A DNA stretch of 35,109 bases from Candidatus Woesearchaeota archaeon (GTDB lineage: Archaea; Nanobdellota; Nanobdellia; Woesearchaeales; GW2011-AR4). Of this stretch, positions 17,184 through 24,814 are shown in pieces. Made by a program: the position numbers and the translations under genes. Each line of letters opens with the position of its first letter. Within the stretch, counting starts at the first letter, position 1. The notes below the pieces were generated by a model. The model ran no database searches and was not told the DNA's origin. It saw only the letters and a program-made list of their open reading frames with translations. The stretch lies in the NCBI GenBank assembly GCA_016784105.1, contig JADHVG010000008.1, positions 1-35,109 on the forward strand. The letters are read 5' to 3'.

Positions 17184-18041
17184 TTAAATGTTTTGTTTTG
17201 ACGTTTTTTGTTCTTCTTTCATCAATTTTTGGAGAGTTTCTTCATCATAGCACTTGTCTCTTAAGCCGCATTTTGTGCATTTTGCTTCACTCCCACAATA
17301 AGCAGGAAGGTAAGTTTTTACTAAAAGTTCTTGCACCTTCTTTACAAGTTCAATTATTTCTTCCTTCATGAAAGGATTTATTGTGATATGTCTTTTTTCG
17401 TTGATATCTAAGTACTGTACAAAAGCCTCCTTAATTTTTGTATCAAATTTTTCTTCTAATAGTAAAGCATACGCTGCTGTTTGTATTCTATGACCTTCCC
17501 ACGTTCCTTCTCTTGGTGCTTTCCCTGTTTTCATCTCAATGGGAACATACTCTTCTTCATAGACCTCTATCCTATCCACTATCCCCCGAAGGTCTAAGCT
17601 GTCTGATGAAACTCTTAATTCAGAAATTATTTTTGGGGTAAGTTTTTCCCATAACTCTTTTCCGTACAAATTATTTTTTTCTATGAATTTTCTGATGTTT
17701 TCTGCTCTTTCAACTGCTTCACGTTCCATGTAAGGCCAGGTCTTTTGAAAAACCCCACTTAGGTCTAATTTTACTTTAGTTATGTTCGCTTTATTCTTTA
17801 TTATTACTTCTCTGGTTTTTTGTAGATATGATTTTTTGTACAATTCTTTTAGATGGTCTTTATCCGTTATCAAACTCACCAAAGCTTCTTCACCAGAATT
17901 TATCTTATCGTAAATCTCATGCCGAACCGTTCCTAAAACTAAACTATCTTTTAACGGTTCTCTAAGCTTTAGAACTTTTTCTAAAAACAATTTTCTAGAA
18001 CAATACAAGTAAGAACTCAGCATAGTAACAGAAATCTTCAT
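17184..18041 (-). CDS. Cas4-like RecB-family nuclease with iron-sulfur cluster motif
   Basis: The 285-aa product has the PD-(D/E)XK core of Cas4/RecB nucleases. H41 lies in LGTVRHEIYD, D156 in GIVDRIE, E169-x-K171 in PIEMKTGK, and Q187xxxY191 in RIQTAAYALLL. Four cysteines suited to a 4Fe-4S cluster are C14 (YLYCSRK) and C255, C258, C264 (KCTKCGLRDKC); C249 is extra. Cas4-type enzymes resect DNA ends and, in CRISPR systems, prepare spacers. No CRISPR array or other cas gene is seen, so this is probably a stand-alone genome-maintenance nuclease. A TATA-like TTTTTAAATTG lies at about 18061-18071, directly next to repeat element A. Confidence 0.88.
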   Translation of the reverse strand: MKISVTMLSSYLYCSRKLFLEKVLKLREPLKDSLVLGTVRHEIYDKINSGEEALVSLITDKDHLKELYKKSYLQKTREVIIKNKANITKVKLDLSGVFQKTWPYMEREAVERAENIRKFIEKNNLYGKELWEKLTPKIISELRVSSDSLDLRGIVDRIEVYEEEYVPIEMKTGKAPREGTWEGHRIQTAAYALLLEEKFDTKIKEAFVQYLDINEKRHITINPFMKEEIIELVKKVQELLVKTYLPAYCGSEAKCTKCGLRDKCYDEETLQKLMKEEQKTSKQNI

Positions 18042-18083
18042 AACCAGAACTAATCAAACTCAATTTAAAAACATTATGCGAGG

Positions 18084-18170
18084 ATGTCCAGTGCACTTCT
18101 CCTAACACTCCTTAAACGTACATTTCATAACTTTTACAAGTAAAAGTTCGCTTAAGGATAGTTACCTGTG
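18084..18170. repeat. Structured intergenic element A
   Basis: The element begins ATGTCCAGTG (18084-18093). The left arm 18101-18118 pairs imperfectly (13 of 18) with the right arm 18149-18166. An inner perfect 9-bp hairpin, AACTTTTAC/GTAAAAGTT (18129-18148), abuts the right arm, and a 10-nt bulge (18119-18128) sits on its left. The left arm (CTTCTCCTAACAC) recurs in element C, which has the same plan with a different inner stem sequence. Read on the minus strand, the end CTGGACAT points at the promoter of the Cas4-like gene. Confidence 0.7.
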
Positions 18171-18182
18171 AGTTTTTATTTG

Positions 18183-18242
18183 CCGCGCTGTCGCGCATCT
18201 CGAATGATAACTAGTCTCACATCAAAGCTCAAATAAGTTATC
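18183..18242. other. Further hairpins right of element A
   Basis: A GCGC-TGTC-GCGC hairpin (18185-18196) is followed by GATAACT (18206-18212) pairing with AGTTATC (18236-18242) across a 23-nt loop. The loop contains ATCAAAG, a hexamer-plus also found in both loops of element B. The stretch 18042-18285 has no credible gene. Confidence 0.45.
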
Positions 18243-18285
18243 TTCTGAGAATAATTAAAGTAATATGAATAGTCAATAATAAAAA

Positions 18286-18657
18286 TTATCTTCCAAATAA
18301 AGTATTAAAATAATCTTCAATCCGATCTACCAATTGGCGTAATCCAAAAACATCATATCTATACCCATATCTTATCACTTCGTAAAAAGCATATATCGTT
18401 GCCAATGGAATCAAAACATAAAATAAATCAATAAGAAAATTGGTTTCAGCATACCATAATGAGTTTGGAACTAGATTTTCCTTAGTATGGGCCACTAATG
18501 CCTCATAGATATTTATTTCAGAGGGGATTATGTTAAGTAATCCAACGATGAACCAGAAGATCCTTTTAATTAACCCAAATTCTGATTTTTTTATTGGAAC
18601 TAGACTTAATATAAACAATAAAATAATTCCAAATTTAAAAAAATCTAGTTCATTCAT
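18286..18657 (-). CDS. Small membrane protein of unknown function (123 aa)
   Basis: The 123-aa product has three hydrophobic segments (about residues 8-21, 30-45 and 74-96) and a hydrophilic tail with VDRIEDYFNTLFGR. The start (MNELDFFKF) has an in-frame ATG and no strong ribosome-binding site. It lies inside the accessory island between elements A and B, and is AT-rich (about 30% G+C in the line I counted), unlike its neighbour at 18773-19324. No family recognised. Confidence 0.65.
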   Translation of the reverse strand: MNELDFFKFGIILLFILSLVPIKKSEFGLIKRIFWFIVGLLNIIPSEINIYEALVAHTKENLVPNSLWYAETNFLIDLFYVLIPLATIYAFYEVIRYGYRYDVFGLRQLVDRIEDYFNTLFGR

Positions 18658-18734
18658 TGGATAATGGAAGATTCAATTATTTAAAAAACTGACTACTACT
18701 TAGGTTCTCTCAACTTCTTAACGCAAAACCTTTC

Positions 18735-18755
18735 GTTTAATGTGAAACATTAAAC
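18735..18755. terminator. Hairpin downstream of the 183-aa gene
   Basis: A perfect 8-bp stem, GTTTAATG (18735-18742) and CATTAAAC (18748-18755), with loop TGAAA lies 18 bp past the stop of the minus-strand gene at 18773. It could end or stabilise that transcript. There is no strong T run after it on the minus strand. Confidence 0.35.
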
Positions 18756-18772
18756 AAACTTTATTTAGAAAT

Positions 18773-19324
18773 CTACTCGGTTGGAGCACGAATAAGTGCA
18801 ACATCTCTGTAATGAGCTCTTAATTTTCCAAATTCGTTCTGAGCATTATCGCATAAGTAAAGTGCTGCTGAATCACCAAAATTATCTGCTCTGAACTGTT
18901 CAGCTAATGGAAAATCATCTCGTGATGGAACAATAAGTTTTCCTTCTATTCCCCCAGATTTCCATTCTGCAAGTCTCCTATCGCTCAACGCTCCATGAAC
19001 ATGTTTAACAACCGCAAATCCTCCATACTGATCTAATTCTACTGGCTGTGCTGCCTCAAAAAGTTCTCTTAACTCAGCCTGTCGCTGACTATCATCTCCA
19101 AAATAATCCCCTACGACCCCTATTGCTTCATCAATAAAATGATAATGTCGTACCGGATGCTCAAGTCCAGGTGGCACTGATCCAGAAGTTAGAATTGATC
19201 TTACAACAGTATAAAATTTGTTCGCAGCATTATCTCTCTGCCTTTCATCAGTAGATTTTCCTAATATACCATGCCAAGATTTTACATCATTGGCAAACTT
19301 TTGCTCCTTGGATAATTCTGACAT
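18773..19324 (-). CDS. Protein of unknown function (183 aa), unusually GC-rich
   Basis: The soluble 183-aa product (MSELSKEQKFANDVKSWHGI) is rich in Asp, Glu, Arg and Ala, with segments such as HYHFIDEAIGVVGDYFGDDS and GFAVVKHVHGALSDRRLAEW. I recognise no family. In the 60-base lines I counted, G+C runs from about 38% to 47%, clearly above the roughly 30% of the next gene, and the protein has fewer lysines than its neighbours. A TTTATAAAT box about 25 bp before the ATG gives it a normal archaeal promoter. It lies between elements A and B. Recent acquisition is likely but not proven. Confidence 0.7.
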   Translation of the reverse strand: MSELSKEQKFANDVKSWHGILGKSTDERQRDNAANKFYTVVRSILTSGSVPPGLEHPVRHYHFIDEAIGVVGDYFGDDSQRQAELRELFEAAQPVELDQYGGFAVVKHVHGALSDRRLAEWKSGGIEGKLIVPSRDDFPLAEQFRADNFGDSAALYLCDNAQNEFGKLRAHYRDVALIRAPTE

Positions 19325-19380
19325 TCAGTTAGTTTATTCAAATTCATTTATAAAACTTTCTATTATTTACTATTTAGAAG

Positions 19381-19617
19381 TGGTTATCAAATAAAGACGG
19401 TTTTGCTAGAAGTTTCGGCAAATAAAAACATCCGCTCGGCATCAAAGCCTCGCTGCAGGTAACACACCTTATACGGGTCCGTTCCTCGGGGCATCAAAGC
19501 CCCTGCGGTACTCCTCCAACTTTTTCTTTCAGAAAAAGTCTCGTCTGTCGGGATGCCTACCAGACAAGCTAAAGTCGCTTAGCGAAGTACGTTATACGAA
19601 GTTTTTCCGCTGGACAT
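19381..19617. repeat. Structured GC-rich intergenic element B
   Basis: The gap 19325-19652 holds no gene. It holds a series of hairpins at 50-55% G+C: GGGGC-ATCAAA-GCCCC (19488-19503), ACTTTTTC/GAAAAAGT (19519-19539), GTCTG/CAGAC (19543-19565) and GCTAA/TTAGC (19568-19583). Two imperfect direct repeats, 19431-19456 and 19478-19506, each contain a stem with loop ATCAAA. The right end, GTTATACGAAGTTTTTC then CGCTGGACAT (19608-19617), matches the right end of element C. The TyrRS TATA box starts a few bases later. Confidence 0.7.
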
Positions 19618-19652
19618 AAACATTTAAATATAATTCTGATTTATTTCTTATC

Positions 19653-20729
19653 ATGAATGTTGAAGAACGTATTAATTTAATTAAGGAAGTTGGTAAGGAA
19701 GTAGTTAAGGAAGATGAGCTTAAGGAACTTCTGGAAAAGGGAGGGGAGATTATAGCTTATGATGGTTTTGAGCCTAGTGGAACTAATATTCATATCGCAC
19801 AGGGTCTTCTTAGAGCAATTAATGTTAACAAACTTACGAAAGCAGGAATCAAGTTCAAGTTTTGGGTTGCGGATTGGCATGCTTGGGCTAACAACAAGAT
19901 GGAAGGTAACTTAGAACACATCCAAAAAGTCGGAAAATACCTAATTGAGGTTTGGAAAGCTTGTGATATGGATTTAAAGAATGTGGAATTTGTCTGGGCG
20001 AATGATGCCATGAAAGATCCTGAATATTGGAAGATTGTGATGAATATTGCAAGAACTAATACTGTAAAAAGAATCACCAGATGTTCACAAATCATGGGCA
20101 GGAGTGAAAGTGATTCGTTGCAAGCTTCTCAAATTTTTTATCCTTGTATGCAATGCGCGGACATTTTCTATCTTAATGCAAAAATAACACAACTAGGTAT
20201 GGATCAAAGAAAGGTTAATGTTCTTGCCAGGGAAGTAGGAGAAAAACTAGGTTATTATAAACCAATCATAATCAGCCATCACATGCTTATGGGTCTTGGA
20301 GAACCTCCAAAAACGGATAATGTGGAAGATAGAGCCAGAGAGATGAAGATGTCTAAATCTAACCCTGATAGCGCAATCTTCATGGATGATGATGAAGAAA
20401 CAATAAAGAAGAAAATCAAAAAAGCTTATTGCCCAGAAGGAATTATAGAAGAAAATCCTATTTTAGAGTATAACAAATACATTTTGTTCGAAAAGTTCGA
20501 AACTATTAAGATAGAAAGACCTAAAAAATTTGGTGGAAATCTGGAATTTGACAATTATAAAGACTTAGAAACCGCTTTCCAAAAAAAAGAACTGCATCCG
20601 ATGGATCTTAAAATTTCAACTTCCCAATACTTAAACCGATTGATAGAACCTATCAGGAAAAAATTGGAGAACAACAAGGAAGCTAAAAAATTAAAAGAAG
20701 AAATAATGTCTTTTAAAGTGACAAGATAA
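19653..20729 (+). CDS. tyrS: Tyrosyl-tRNA synthetase (archaeal type)
   Basis: The 358-aa class I synthetase charges tRNA-Tyr. The tyrosine pocket and first signature are in AYDGFEPSGTNIHIAQ (residues 35-50; Y36, and HIA where HIGH-type sequences are usual). YPCMQCADIFYL (163-174) and QLGMDQRKVNVLARE are characteristic of TyrRS, and the second signature KMSKS is at 232-236. Length and layout match archaeal/eukaryotic TyrRS without a bacterial S4 domain. A CATTTAAATATA TATA-like box (about 19621-19632) sits directly after element B. The GT-C-like membrane gene begins 9 bp after the stop. Confidence 0.96.
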   Translation: MNVEERINLIKEVGKEVVKEDELKELLEKGGEIIAYDGFEPSGTNIHIAQGLLRAINVNKLTKAGIKFKFWVADWHAWANNKMEGNLEHIQKVGKYLIEVWKACDMDLKNVEFVWANDAMKDPEYWKIVMNIARTNTVKRITRCSQIMGRSESDSLQASQIFYPCMQCADIFYLNAKITQLGMDQRKVNVLAREVGEKLGYYKPIIISHHMLMGLGEPPKTDNVEDRAREMKMSKSNPDSAIFMDDDEETIKKKIKKAYCPEGIIEENPILEYNKYILFEKFETIKIERPKKFGGNLEFDNYKDLETAFQKKELHPMDLKISTSQYLNRLIEPIRKKLENNKEAKKLKEEIMSFKVTR

Positions 20730-20738
20730 CTAAGATTC

Positions 20739-22175
20739 ATGAATAAAAAAATATTTTTTGTCTTTAATAAATTAAGACTTCCCTTATTCTTTTTTGTATC
20801 TATCCTGCTTATTTTTTTGTTCAGTAGTTTAGGAACTGTGATAGTAAAAAGCGATTTCTATTTTTTTCTGCTCTCCTTAGTTTTTGTCTGTGCATTTTGT
20901 GTTTTCATTTTTTTAATTTTTCAACAAGTAAAAAATATGTGTAAGAACATCAAAAATTACGATAAAAAAGATTTGTACTCTTTTATTGTTGTTGCTGTTT
21001 TTTCAGTGTTTTTTGTTTTTTATGTGTTAAAGGGAAATTTTAATGGTAGATTTTCGGTGTTTCCAGAAATTATGGGAAACATATTTTTAGACAATATTAA
21101 AGAAAATTTTCCTGGAACAATAAGAACGTACTCTTTCATGTTTTATTCGGTTTTGGGTGCAATTTTCCAGATGCCGATAACTCCCCTAGTTGTTTTGACT
21201 ATAAATAAAATCTTTTCCGTTTTTATCTTGATTATTGTTTTTCTTATCTCAAGAGAGGTTTTCAAAAAAAATTGGATTGGTTTTTTTGTTTTGGCTTCTT
21301 TTGTTTCTTCATTATGGATCCAAAAAAGCTTATCTTCAATAGAATATGGGGTTATGGCTGCTTTTTTTGTCCATACTTCTATCTTATTTTTGTTGAAGTA
21401 TTCAAAAAATAGAAGAAACGATTTTCTTATTTTGTCAATTGTTTGCTTAGTTTTAGCTACATTGTATCGCACAGAACTAGCTTTCTTGTTTGGACTCCCA
21501 TACCTTGCTTTTTTTAACATTTTCCTGTATACCAACGGAAACAACAAATCTGAAAAGAAACTTATTACTGGGGCTTTTTTCTTTTTGGTCTTCGTTTTTA
21601 TGTCTGTTATCGTTAGTGACTTTTCAGGAAAGGATTTGGTTGATGTAAACTTTATTCAGGGGAGGGAACTTGATAACTATGGATTTGTTTCCTTAATCAT
21701 TAACATCCAATATTTATTAGAAAATAACTTAGGGGCTGATGAAAATTTGTTGTTGGAAAATGGTTTTGTATCTCTTTTTTTCTATATCAGTTTGTTCTTT
21801 TCTTTTATCCTAATTGTCAATTTGGTTTGGTTTTTGTTTAAAGGATACATTCCAAACAAGTTTTCCAATTTCGCTTATTTTTTCTGTTTTTACTTTTTGG
21901 TTTATTTTTTATCACAAGTGGCATTCCATTTTCAGGGTATGGAGGCTGCGTTTAGGTATAGTGTAAATTATTTCATCTGTGAAATTATTTTGTCTTATCT
22001 CTTTATTTTTTGGGTTATTGGTAGACTCCGGTTTAGAAGAAAACCGTATCCTAATTTTTTAAGTGTGTTGTTTGTTTTTATTTTGTTTTTTGTTGTTTAT
22101 GTCTCTTCTCCTTCACTTTCTTATGAACTAAACAATTCTAATTCTCCAGAAGCAAAAGAAATGTTTTTTTGTTGA
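20739..22175 (+). CDS. GT-C-like polytopic membrane protein, probably glycosyltransferase, frameshifted
   Basis: The 478-aa product is very Phe-rich with about 10-11 membrane segments. The layout resembles GT-C glycosyltransferases of the PMT/ArnT type, which use lipid-linked sugars: a long loop after an early helix (VFPEIMGNIFLDNIKENFPG), then WIQKSLSSIEYGVMAAFFVH, then the family-like LATLYRTELAFLFGLPYL. No catalytic residue can be assigned with certainty. The frame ends in EMFFC-stop within and just after a run of seven T (22164-22170). The -1 frame continues for another 108 codons, so the full protein would be about 585 aa. Confidence 0.7.
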   Translation: MNKKIFFVFNKLRLPLFFFVSILLIFLFSSLGTVIVKSDFYFFLLSLVFVCAFCVFIFLIFQQVKNMCKNIKNYDKKDLYSFIVVAVFSVFFVFYVLKGNFNGRFSVFPEIMGNIFLDNIKENFPGTIRTYSFMFYSVLGAIFQMPITPLVVLTINKIFSVFILIIVFLISREVFKKNWIGFFVLASFVSSLWIQKSLSSIEYGVMAAFFVHTSILFLLKYSKNRRNDFLILSIVCLVLATLYRTELAFLFGLPYLAFFNIFLYTNGNNKSEKKLITGAFFFLVFVFMSVIVSDFSGKDLVDVNFIQGRELDNYGFVSLIINIQYLLENNLGADENLLLENGFVSLFFYISLFFSFILIVNLVWFLFKGYIPNKFSNFAYFFCFYFLVYFLSQVAFHFQGMEAAFRYSVNYFICEIILSYLFIFWVIGRLRFRRKPYPNFLSVLFVFILFFVVYVSSPSLSYELNNSNSPEAKEMFFC

Positions 22176-22495
22176 AGAATGTTGATTTAGACAAAGAATG
22201 CCGCATCATAAAATCTAATGTCTACCAACCGAGACTTGATTTTTACTATGGGGTGCAAGAAAATTCAGTTTTCTTTGGTTTTCCTCCAGAAATGTATTTT
22301 TTTCTTTCTAAATACAAACAAAAAAGCAGATGTTATTATTATTATCACGAAATCTTGTTAGAAAAAGAATATTTAACTGATTTTAGGCATAGAATAAATT
22401 CTTCTGAGATAGACCTTGCTTTAGATGATTGTAAAAAAGAAATTGTTTTTAGTGGAGGAGTGGGAAGGAATTCTTTGACAAAATATTCTTGTTGA
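22169..22495 (+). CDS. Frame-shifted C-terminal part of the GT-C-like protein
   Basis: This frame has no ATG or ribosome-binding site of its own; the first possible start is a TTG inside the end of the preceding gene. Adding one T to the T7 tract, or slipping back by one base, joins the two frames as EMFF-LLKNVDLDKECRI. The 108-residue part is soluble, with YGVQENSVFFGFPPEMYFFL and a Cys-ending tail. It looks like the outer C-terminal domain that follows the membrane part in many GT-C enzymes. It could be a real frameshift, programmed slippage, or a sequencing/assembly error. Confidence 0.6.
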   Translation: MLKNVDLDKECRIIKSNVYQPRLDFYYGVQENSVFFGFPPEMYFFLSKYKQKSRCYYYYHEILLEKEYLTDFRHRINSSEIDLALDDCKKEIVFSGGVGRNSLTKYSC

Positions 22496-23704
22496 TTATT
22501 TTTGTTCTATAGAGACTAAAACATATTTATCATTCAAATATTTCTTTGAAACTTTTCTTATATCATCAAGAGAAACTTTTCTTATGTTCTTAATGTACTT
22601 ATCGGATATTTTTGCGTCTTTTATTGTTTCCCAGTACGCAAGAGAATCTGCTTTTTGAAAGTTGTCTTCCATTTGCAAGGTGGAATTTCCTTCTACATAG
22701 TTTTTTGCTTCTGCTAGTTCTGTTTTTGTTAACCGGTTTAACTTGTCGAATTGTTCAAATATTAATTTTTTTGCTTCAGGAATCTTGCTCTTATCTAAAC
22801 CACAGTAAACAGTAAAAAATCCACAGTCTTTTTCGTGTTCTGCATGTATCCCCACTTGATAAGCAAGACCTCTTTTGTTTCTTATCTCGTTAAACATCCA
22901 TCCACTTTGGCCCCTGCCAAGAATGCCATTTATTACATCAAGAACGTAACTTTCCTTATTTAGTCTTGAAACTGTTTTATAACCTAAGATCATGTAAGAA
23001 TTTTGTATGTCTCTTTTCTCAAAATATCTTTTAGATTTTCTTTGAGAAGGTTCTTTGGGTCTCTTCATCCTAGAAAGTTTTTGTTTTTTTAGTGCTCCAA
23101 AGTACTTGAATATTTTCTTGTTGACACCTGAAACGTTTCCCACAACAGAAATAACGATATTGTTAGCACAATAGTTTTTTTTGTAATAATCCAAGAGCAT
23201 TTTTCTGGAAACATTCTTGACTGTTTCTTTTGTTCCGTATGTGGGATTTTTTGCGGGATGTTTAGAAAATAACTGTTGTTGGAGTAATATCCATTGATGC
23301 TGCCTTGGATCATCAGTGACCATGTTAATTTCTTTTAAGATGACTTTCTTCTCTTTTTCCATGATTTTTTCATTAAAAACAGAATGAAGAAACATATCTG
23401 ATAATATTTCTAGTGCCTTATCGAATTTTTTGTTTATTATCTTAATATAGTATGCGGTCCTGTCTCCAGTAGTATATGCATTAAATTCTGCCCCGTACTT
23501 TTCGATTTCATTGGCAATCTCCCGGCTGTTTGCCCTTTTCTGGGTTCCTTCAAATAACATATGTTCAAGATAATGTGAGATTCCGGCTTCCTTAGCGGTT
23601 TCATCATTTGACCCGGTTTTAACCATTACTTCTACACAAACCGAGCTAGATTGGTTTTTTTCAAATATGATTGTTATCCCATTAGAAAGTTTATATTTTT
23701 TCAT
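22496..23704 (-). CDS. M16-family zinc peptidase
   Basis: The 402-aa product is a single-half M16B (insulinase/processing-peptidase-like) metallopeptidase. The inverted zinc motif HXXEH is H44-Y-L-E47-H48 in ISHYLEHMLFEG. The third ligand is probably E125 in VILKEINMV. The substrate-binding Arg/Tyr pair appears in RGLAYQVG. Length matches M16B subunits that work as dimers. A TATA-like ATATAAAT lies about 25 bp upstream and transcription appears leaderless. It is divergent from the M24 peptidase gene. Substrate unknown; it lies beside other peptidase genes. Confidence 0.93.
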   Translation of the reverse strand: MKKYKLSNGITIIFEKNQSSSVCVEVMVKTGSNDETAKEAGISHYLEHMLFEGTQKRANSREIANEIEKYGAEFNAYTTGDRTAYYIKIINKKFDKALEILSDMFLHSVFNEKIMEKEKKVILKEINMVTDDPRQHQWILLQQQLFSKHPAKNPTYGTKETVKNVSRKMLLDYYKKNYCANNIVISVVGNVSGVNKKIFKYFGALKKQKLSRMKRPKEPSQRKSKRYFEKRDIQNSYMILGYKTVSRLNKESYVLDVINGILGRGQSGWMFNEIRNKRGLAYQVGIHAEHEKDCGFFTVYCGLDKSKIPEAKKLIFEQFDKLNRLTKTELAEAKNYVEGNSTLQMEDNFQKADSLAYWETIKDAKISDKYIKNIRKVSLDDIRKVSKKYLNDKYVLVSIEQK

Positions 23705-23746
23705 CTTTGGAAAGATTTATATCTCATTTATTAATCTTGCTTTTTC
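23705..23746. promoter_or_regulatory. Compact divergent promoter (M16 / M24 peptidases)
   Basis: Only 42 bp separate the two start codons. GATTTATATCTCATTTATTAA in the middle (about 23714-23734; core TTTATAT and ATTTATTAA) can serve as TATA boxes in both directions, so both messages would be nearly leaderless and may be co-regulated. Confidence 0.5.
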
Positions 23747-24805
23747 ATGAAAATAAAAGCATTACAAAATTTCTTGCAAGCAAAAAAAACAGATTTCGCT
23801 TTGCTATATAACGTAGGGATGGACGTAAACCCTAACTTCTATTATTTTACCCAATATTCTGGGGTTGGGTGCCTGGTTATACCTAAGAATAATGATCCTT
23901 TCTTGATAGTTCCTGAAATGGAATTTGAAAGAGCAAAAAAAGGCACGATAAAGAATGTAAAAAAATTAGAGAAAAAAAGATTTTTTGACTCTGTATATGA
24001 AAACATTAAAGGAAAAAAGGAAGTTATAGGGATAGATACTTCTGCTTTTACTTTGGCCGCGTACAAAAATTTCAGGAAAACGTTCAAAAAGTGCAAGACA
24101 CTGGACATTTCCCAAAAATGTAGGGAACTCAGAATAGAGAAAACAAAGAAAGAATCGAAATATCTCAAAAAATCTTGTGATTACGCTTCTAAAATCCTAA
24201 AAAGTTGTTTAAACAATTTTAAAGATTTCAAGAAAGAAAGTGATGTTGCTTCTTTCTTAAGAAATGAAACTTTCAAACAAGGATTAGAACTTTCTTTCCC
24301 TCCGATCATCGCCTCAGGGAAAAATGGCAGCATGCCCCATTATGAACCTAAAAATGTAAGATTAAACCAAGGTTTATGTGTCCTGGATTTTGGAGTTAAA
24401 TACAAAGGTTACTGTTCCGATGTGACTAGAACCGTAGGAATAAACAAAATATCAAAACAAGAAAAGGAAAAATATCATAAACTGTTACAAATTCAAGAAT
24501 CTTCGATTAACAAAATAGAAAATGGTTCTGTTTGTGGAAACATCTATCAATCTGTTGTTGATTCGCTTGGAAAAGATGCAATGTACTTTACTCATGGCCT
24601 AGGGCATGGGATTGGTGCAGAAATCCATGAACTCCCTAACCTAACCTTAAATTCAAAAGACAAAATAAAAAATAATGTTTTCTTTACGATAGAACCCGGA
24701 ATTTATTACCCAAGAAGATTTGGAATAAGGATAGAAGATTCTATTGTATTCGACAAAAAACCAGTAATCTTGACCAAAGTCACAAAAGAATTGATTGTTT
24801 TGTAG
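23747..24805 (+). CDS. M24-family aminopeptidase (Xaa-Pro peptidase type)
   Basis: The 352-aa product has the creatinase-like N-terminal domain and the pita-bread catalytic domain of M24 peptidases. The five metal ligands are all visible: D214 (CVLDFGVKYK), D225 (GYCSDVTRT), H287 (HGLGHGIG), E316 (TIEPGIYYP) and E330 (IRIEDSIV). HELP after the histidine is typical of Xaa-Pro dipeptidases/aminopeptidases, which remove the residue before a proline. It starts a plus-strand run with the M29 peptidase 9 bp downstream. Specificity for proline is inferred from family resemblance. Confidence 0.93.
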   Translation: MKIKALQNFLQAKKTDFALLYNVGMDVNPNFYYFTQYSGVGCLVIPKNNDPFLIVPEMEFERAKKGTIKNVKKLEKKRFFDSVYENIKGKKEVIGIDTSAFTLAAYKNFRKTFKKCKTLDISQKCRELRIEKTKKESKYLKKSCDYASKILKSCLNNFKDFKKESDVASFLRNETFKQGLELSFPPIIASGKNGSMPHYEPKNVRLNQGLCVLDFGVKYKGYCSDVTRTVGINKISKQEKEKYHKLLQIQESSINKIENGSVCGNIYQSVVDSLGKDAMYFTHGLGHGIGAEIHELPNLTLNSKDKIKNNVFFTIEPGIYYPRRFGIRIEDSIVFDKKPVILTKVTKELIVL

Positions 24806-24814
24806 AGGTATAAC

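Noticed and set aside
18084-19617. CRISPR array beside the Cas4-like gene.
   Set aside because: The repeats are few, imperfect and irregularly spaced; there are no uniform spacers.
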